The notes under the pieces: generated by a model
Databases searched by the model: none
What the model was told of the DNA's origin: nothing
Seen by the model: only the letters and a program-made list of their open reading frames with translations
Translations under genes and position numbers: made by a program
Source: a virus
Virus record (IMG/VR): IMGVR_UViG_3300042887_003401
Coordinates: 1-26,410 of that record
DNA length: 26,410 bases
Direction: 5' to 3' (one strand)
Part shown: one piece after another, positions 24,914-26,410 of the stretch
Position numbering within the stretch: the first letter of the stretch is position 1
How the letters are laid out: every line of letters begins with the position of its first letter

Positions 24914-25801
24914 ATGAATGGTGAGTATCACATCAATAAAAGAAATGAGCGATATTATGTTAACAGCTTAAAGGATAGTTTTTTATATAAACTGCAAGGA
25001 TTAACCACAATTGAGTTGAGCGTCACTGAGTTGTGTACACGCAAATGTTCATTTTGCCCTCGCGGTGATTCTACGGTTTACCCAAATCAAAAGCTATTCA
25101 TGAGCTCGGAAACCATTACAAACATTGCAAATAAATGTTTAGCTGAAGGCTTTGAAGGCGATTTTCATATCTCAGGTTTTGGTGAATCATTCACGCATCC
25201 AAAGTTTCTTGAATTGACTTCTACACTAAGAGACACATTACCAAACAATCATTTGGTATTGACAACCAATGGTGACTTTTTAAATGATAAAACAATCAAT
25301 GAAATAATCAAAAGAAACTTTAACAAGGTTATTGTTAGTTGTTACGACGGCGCTGAAAGAAAAAAACATTTTACATTGTTGTTTGAAAAGAATGGTTTTC
25401 ATAATTATGATATAAGAGAATTGTGGTTTAACCCAGAGGAAACTACTGAAGATCTTATGAATCGCAATAACTTTAACAATCGCTCAGGTTCAGTAAATGT
25501 TGATTCTCAAAAAGAAAATCTTAACATCAATTCTCCATGTTACTTGCCTTTTTACAAAGTTATTATTGATTGGAATGGAAATGCTTTATTGTGTTGTAAT
25601 GATTGGAAAAAAGCTCATAAAGGATTGGGTAATATCAATACTCATTCGTTAAGTGATATTTGGTATGGTGAAGAATTGGTTAAGGTCCGTGCACAATTAG
25701 CAAACGGCAAACGTGTTGGGCCGGCGTGCGCAAACTGTAATATCAAAGGAACCTTAATTGGGAAAGAAAGCGTAAATTTACTATCGGATAAAGAGTTATG
25801 A
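24914..25801 (+). CDS. radical SAM/SPASM-domain enzyme
   Basis: 295 residues. 'TELCTRKCSFCPRG' supplies the radical SAM CxxxCxxC cluster (Cys41, Cys45, Cys48). The following 'DFHISGFGESFTHPKF' is the GGE-type SAM-binding strand (here GFGES) and 'LVLTTNGDFLND' the usual barrel strand. The C-terminal part is SPASM-like: 'SPCYLPFYKVIIDWNGNALLCCNDW' (Cys209, Cys227, Cys228) and 'PACANCNIKG' (Cys272, Cys275), which would bind an auxiliary iron-sulfur cluster. Such enzymes modify peptides, sugars or alcohols by radical chemistry, often in ribosomal peptide or aminoglycoside pathways. Substrate is unknown; a carbohydrate is suggested by neighbours. A weak GGAA sits 13 nt before the ATG. The stop overlaps the next gene as ATGA. 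Confidence 0.85.
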   Translation: MNGEYHINKRNERYYVNSLKDSFLYKLQGLTTIELSVTELCTRKCSFCPRGDSTVYPNQKLFMSSETITNIANKCLAEGFEGDFHISGFGESFTHPKFLELTSTLRDTLPNNHLVLTTNGDFLNDKTINEIIKRNFNKVIVSCYDGAERKKHFTLLFEKNGFHNYDIRELWFNPEETTEDLMNRNNFNNRSGSVNVDSQKENLNINSPCYLPFYKVIIDWNGNALLCCNDWKKAHKGLGNINTHSLSDIWYGEELVKVRAQLANGKRVGPACANCNIKGTLIGKESVNLLSDKEL

Positions 25802-26410
25802 TAAACGCCCATGAATATAAATGTTTTGTTGTTCAACCAAATAGGTATTTTAAATCTCTTAAGGAACAAATTAATAATGATACTTTCTATGTACATGGAG
25901 GAGGTTGGAAATTAAAAGATGAATCTCAATACAATTCTTCAAATAATTTATGGCGGCTTCCTCCGTTTACATATAAACTTATTAAAAAAAATCAAACAAT
26001 AATTGGGGTTTTTCCTCCAGACAGATTTGATTATCTTAAAAATGTTAAAAAATATACAATAATTGAAAATCCCGTAGACCGGGTTTATCAATGTTTTTGG
26101 TATATGCAGCATCAAATTGGAAGTAAAAAACTCAATAAATGCGATAAAATATATGAAGAATATAATGGTGATTTAGATTCATTTATTGATATGTATATTA
26201 AAAATCCAGATAATGTAACTCTCACCGCCCATTGTAAAAATGTCATATATGAAACACAGTATGACGCATTAAATCAATTTAAGGATTTGTCTCAATTCCA
26301 ATTTGTTGGTACTGTTGAAAAGTTAAAAAAATCAATTGACATAGTCAATGCTGGTTTTAATTTAAACTTAATATATGATGAAAAAATGAAAGCAAAAAAA
26401 TTGGATTGTT
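25798..26410 (+). CDS. sulfotransferase-like protein, truncated by window end
   Basis: At least 204 residues, running off the window without a stop. It starts at the ATG overlapping the previous TGA (ATGA at 25798-25801), with a purine-rich aaagag a few bases upstream. 'YTIIENPVDRVYQCFWYMQHQIGS' resembles the 3'-phosphate-binding motif of sulfotransferases (RDP.eR..S.yyy, here ENPVDR), and 'FQFVGTVEKLKKSIDIVNAGF' resembles the usual 'vGl.Erl..sl..l' that follows. The expected N-terminal PAPS loop (PKTGGTS type) is not seen; 'FYVHGGGWKL' is the only Gly-rich segment there. Members transfer sulfate from PAPS to glycans or small molecules. Here the family link is moderate and activity uncertain. 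It is strongly AT-rich like its cassette neighbours. Confidence 0.55.
   Translation, partial: MINAHEYKCFVVQPNRYFKSLKEQINNDTFYVHGGGWKLKDESQYNSSNNLWRLPPFTYKLIKKNQTIIGVFPPDRFDYLKNVKKYTIIENPVDRVYQCFWYMQHQIGSKKLNKCDKIYEEYNGDLDSFIDMYIKNPDNVTLTAHCKNVIYETQYDALNQFKDLSQFQFVGTVEKLKKSIDIVNAGFNLNLIYDEKMKAKKLDC

Noticed and set aside
1-26410. tRNA genes, CRISPR arrays, insertion sequences, attachment sites, introns or homing endonucleases
   Set aside because: No cloverleaf-like stretch, spaced palindromic repeats, transposase/integrase motif or interrupted gene was found; coding density leaves almost no room.

Overview
The window is a stretch of a T4-like contractile-tailed phage (myovirus) genome, mostly the baseplate/tail-hub late region. 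Gene content and order resemble the T4-like phages of aquatic bacteria (cyanophage/pelagiphage type) more than T4 itself: the gp2-gp4, gp53-gp5 and gp6-X-gp8 order of T4 is kept, but gp48, gp27 and gp25 lie in the same run and there is a DUF4815-type giant structural protein. The host cannot be named from this sequence. No tRNA, rRNA, CRISPR array, IS element or integrase was seen.

Layout. (1) Positions 1-1728, minus strand: start of a gp26-type baseplate protein (cut by the window edge), a gp19-fold tail-tube-like protein, a gp2-type protein and gp4 (head completion). (2) 1728-1750: a compact divergent late-promoter pair. (3) 1750-22482, plus strand, nearly gapless: gp48/gp54-type tube cap or initiator, an enlarged gp53, gp27-like hub, gp5 OB domain fused to a CHAP peptidoglycan hydrolase, a separate gp5C-like beta-helix needle, a cadherin-like protein with a possible 3D-type C-terminus, gp25, gp6, a protein in the gp7 position, gp8, a 1769-residue DUF4815 protein, a small coiled-coil protein, a tail fibre with a self-cleaving S74 chaperone, and a small adhesin-like protein. 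(4) 22495-26410, plus strand, clearly more AT-rich: an orphan gene, a sialyltransferase-like (GT29-type) enzyme, a GT-B-like glycosyltransferase, a radical SAM/SPASM enzyme and a sulfotransferase-like gene cut by the window end.

How the genes work together. Regions 1-3 encode most of a baseplate: central hub (gp27/gp5/needle), wedge proteins (gp53, gp25, gp6, gp7-position, gp8), tube cap and receptor-binding periphery. The lytic activity of the spike is rearranged relative to T4: CHAP replaces lysozyme, the needle is its own gene, and a further hub-linked protein may carry a second wall-active fold. Region 4 looks like an acquired glycan- or small-molecule-modifying cassette placed directly behind the host-recognition genes; its substrate is unknown.

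Expression. T4-type late promoter octamers (TATAAATA) were found by eye at five places, each immediately before a start codon, with predicted leaders of only about 2-14 nt. Recognisable Shine-Dalgarno sequences are almost absent throughout. Genes are packed with gaps of 1-24 nt or TAATG/ATGA overlaps, so translational coupling is likely. No interval over 300 bases lacks a gene.
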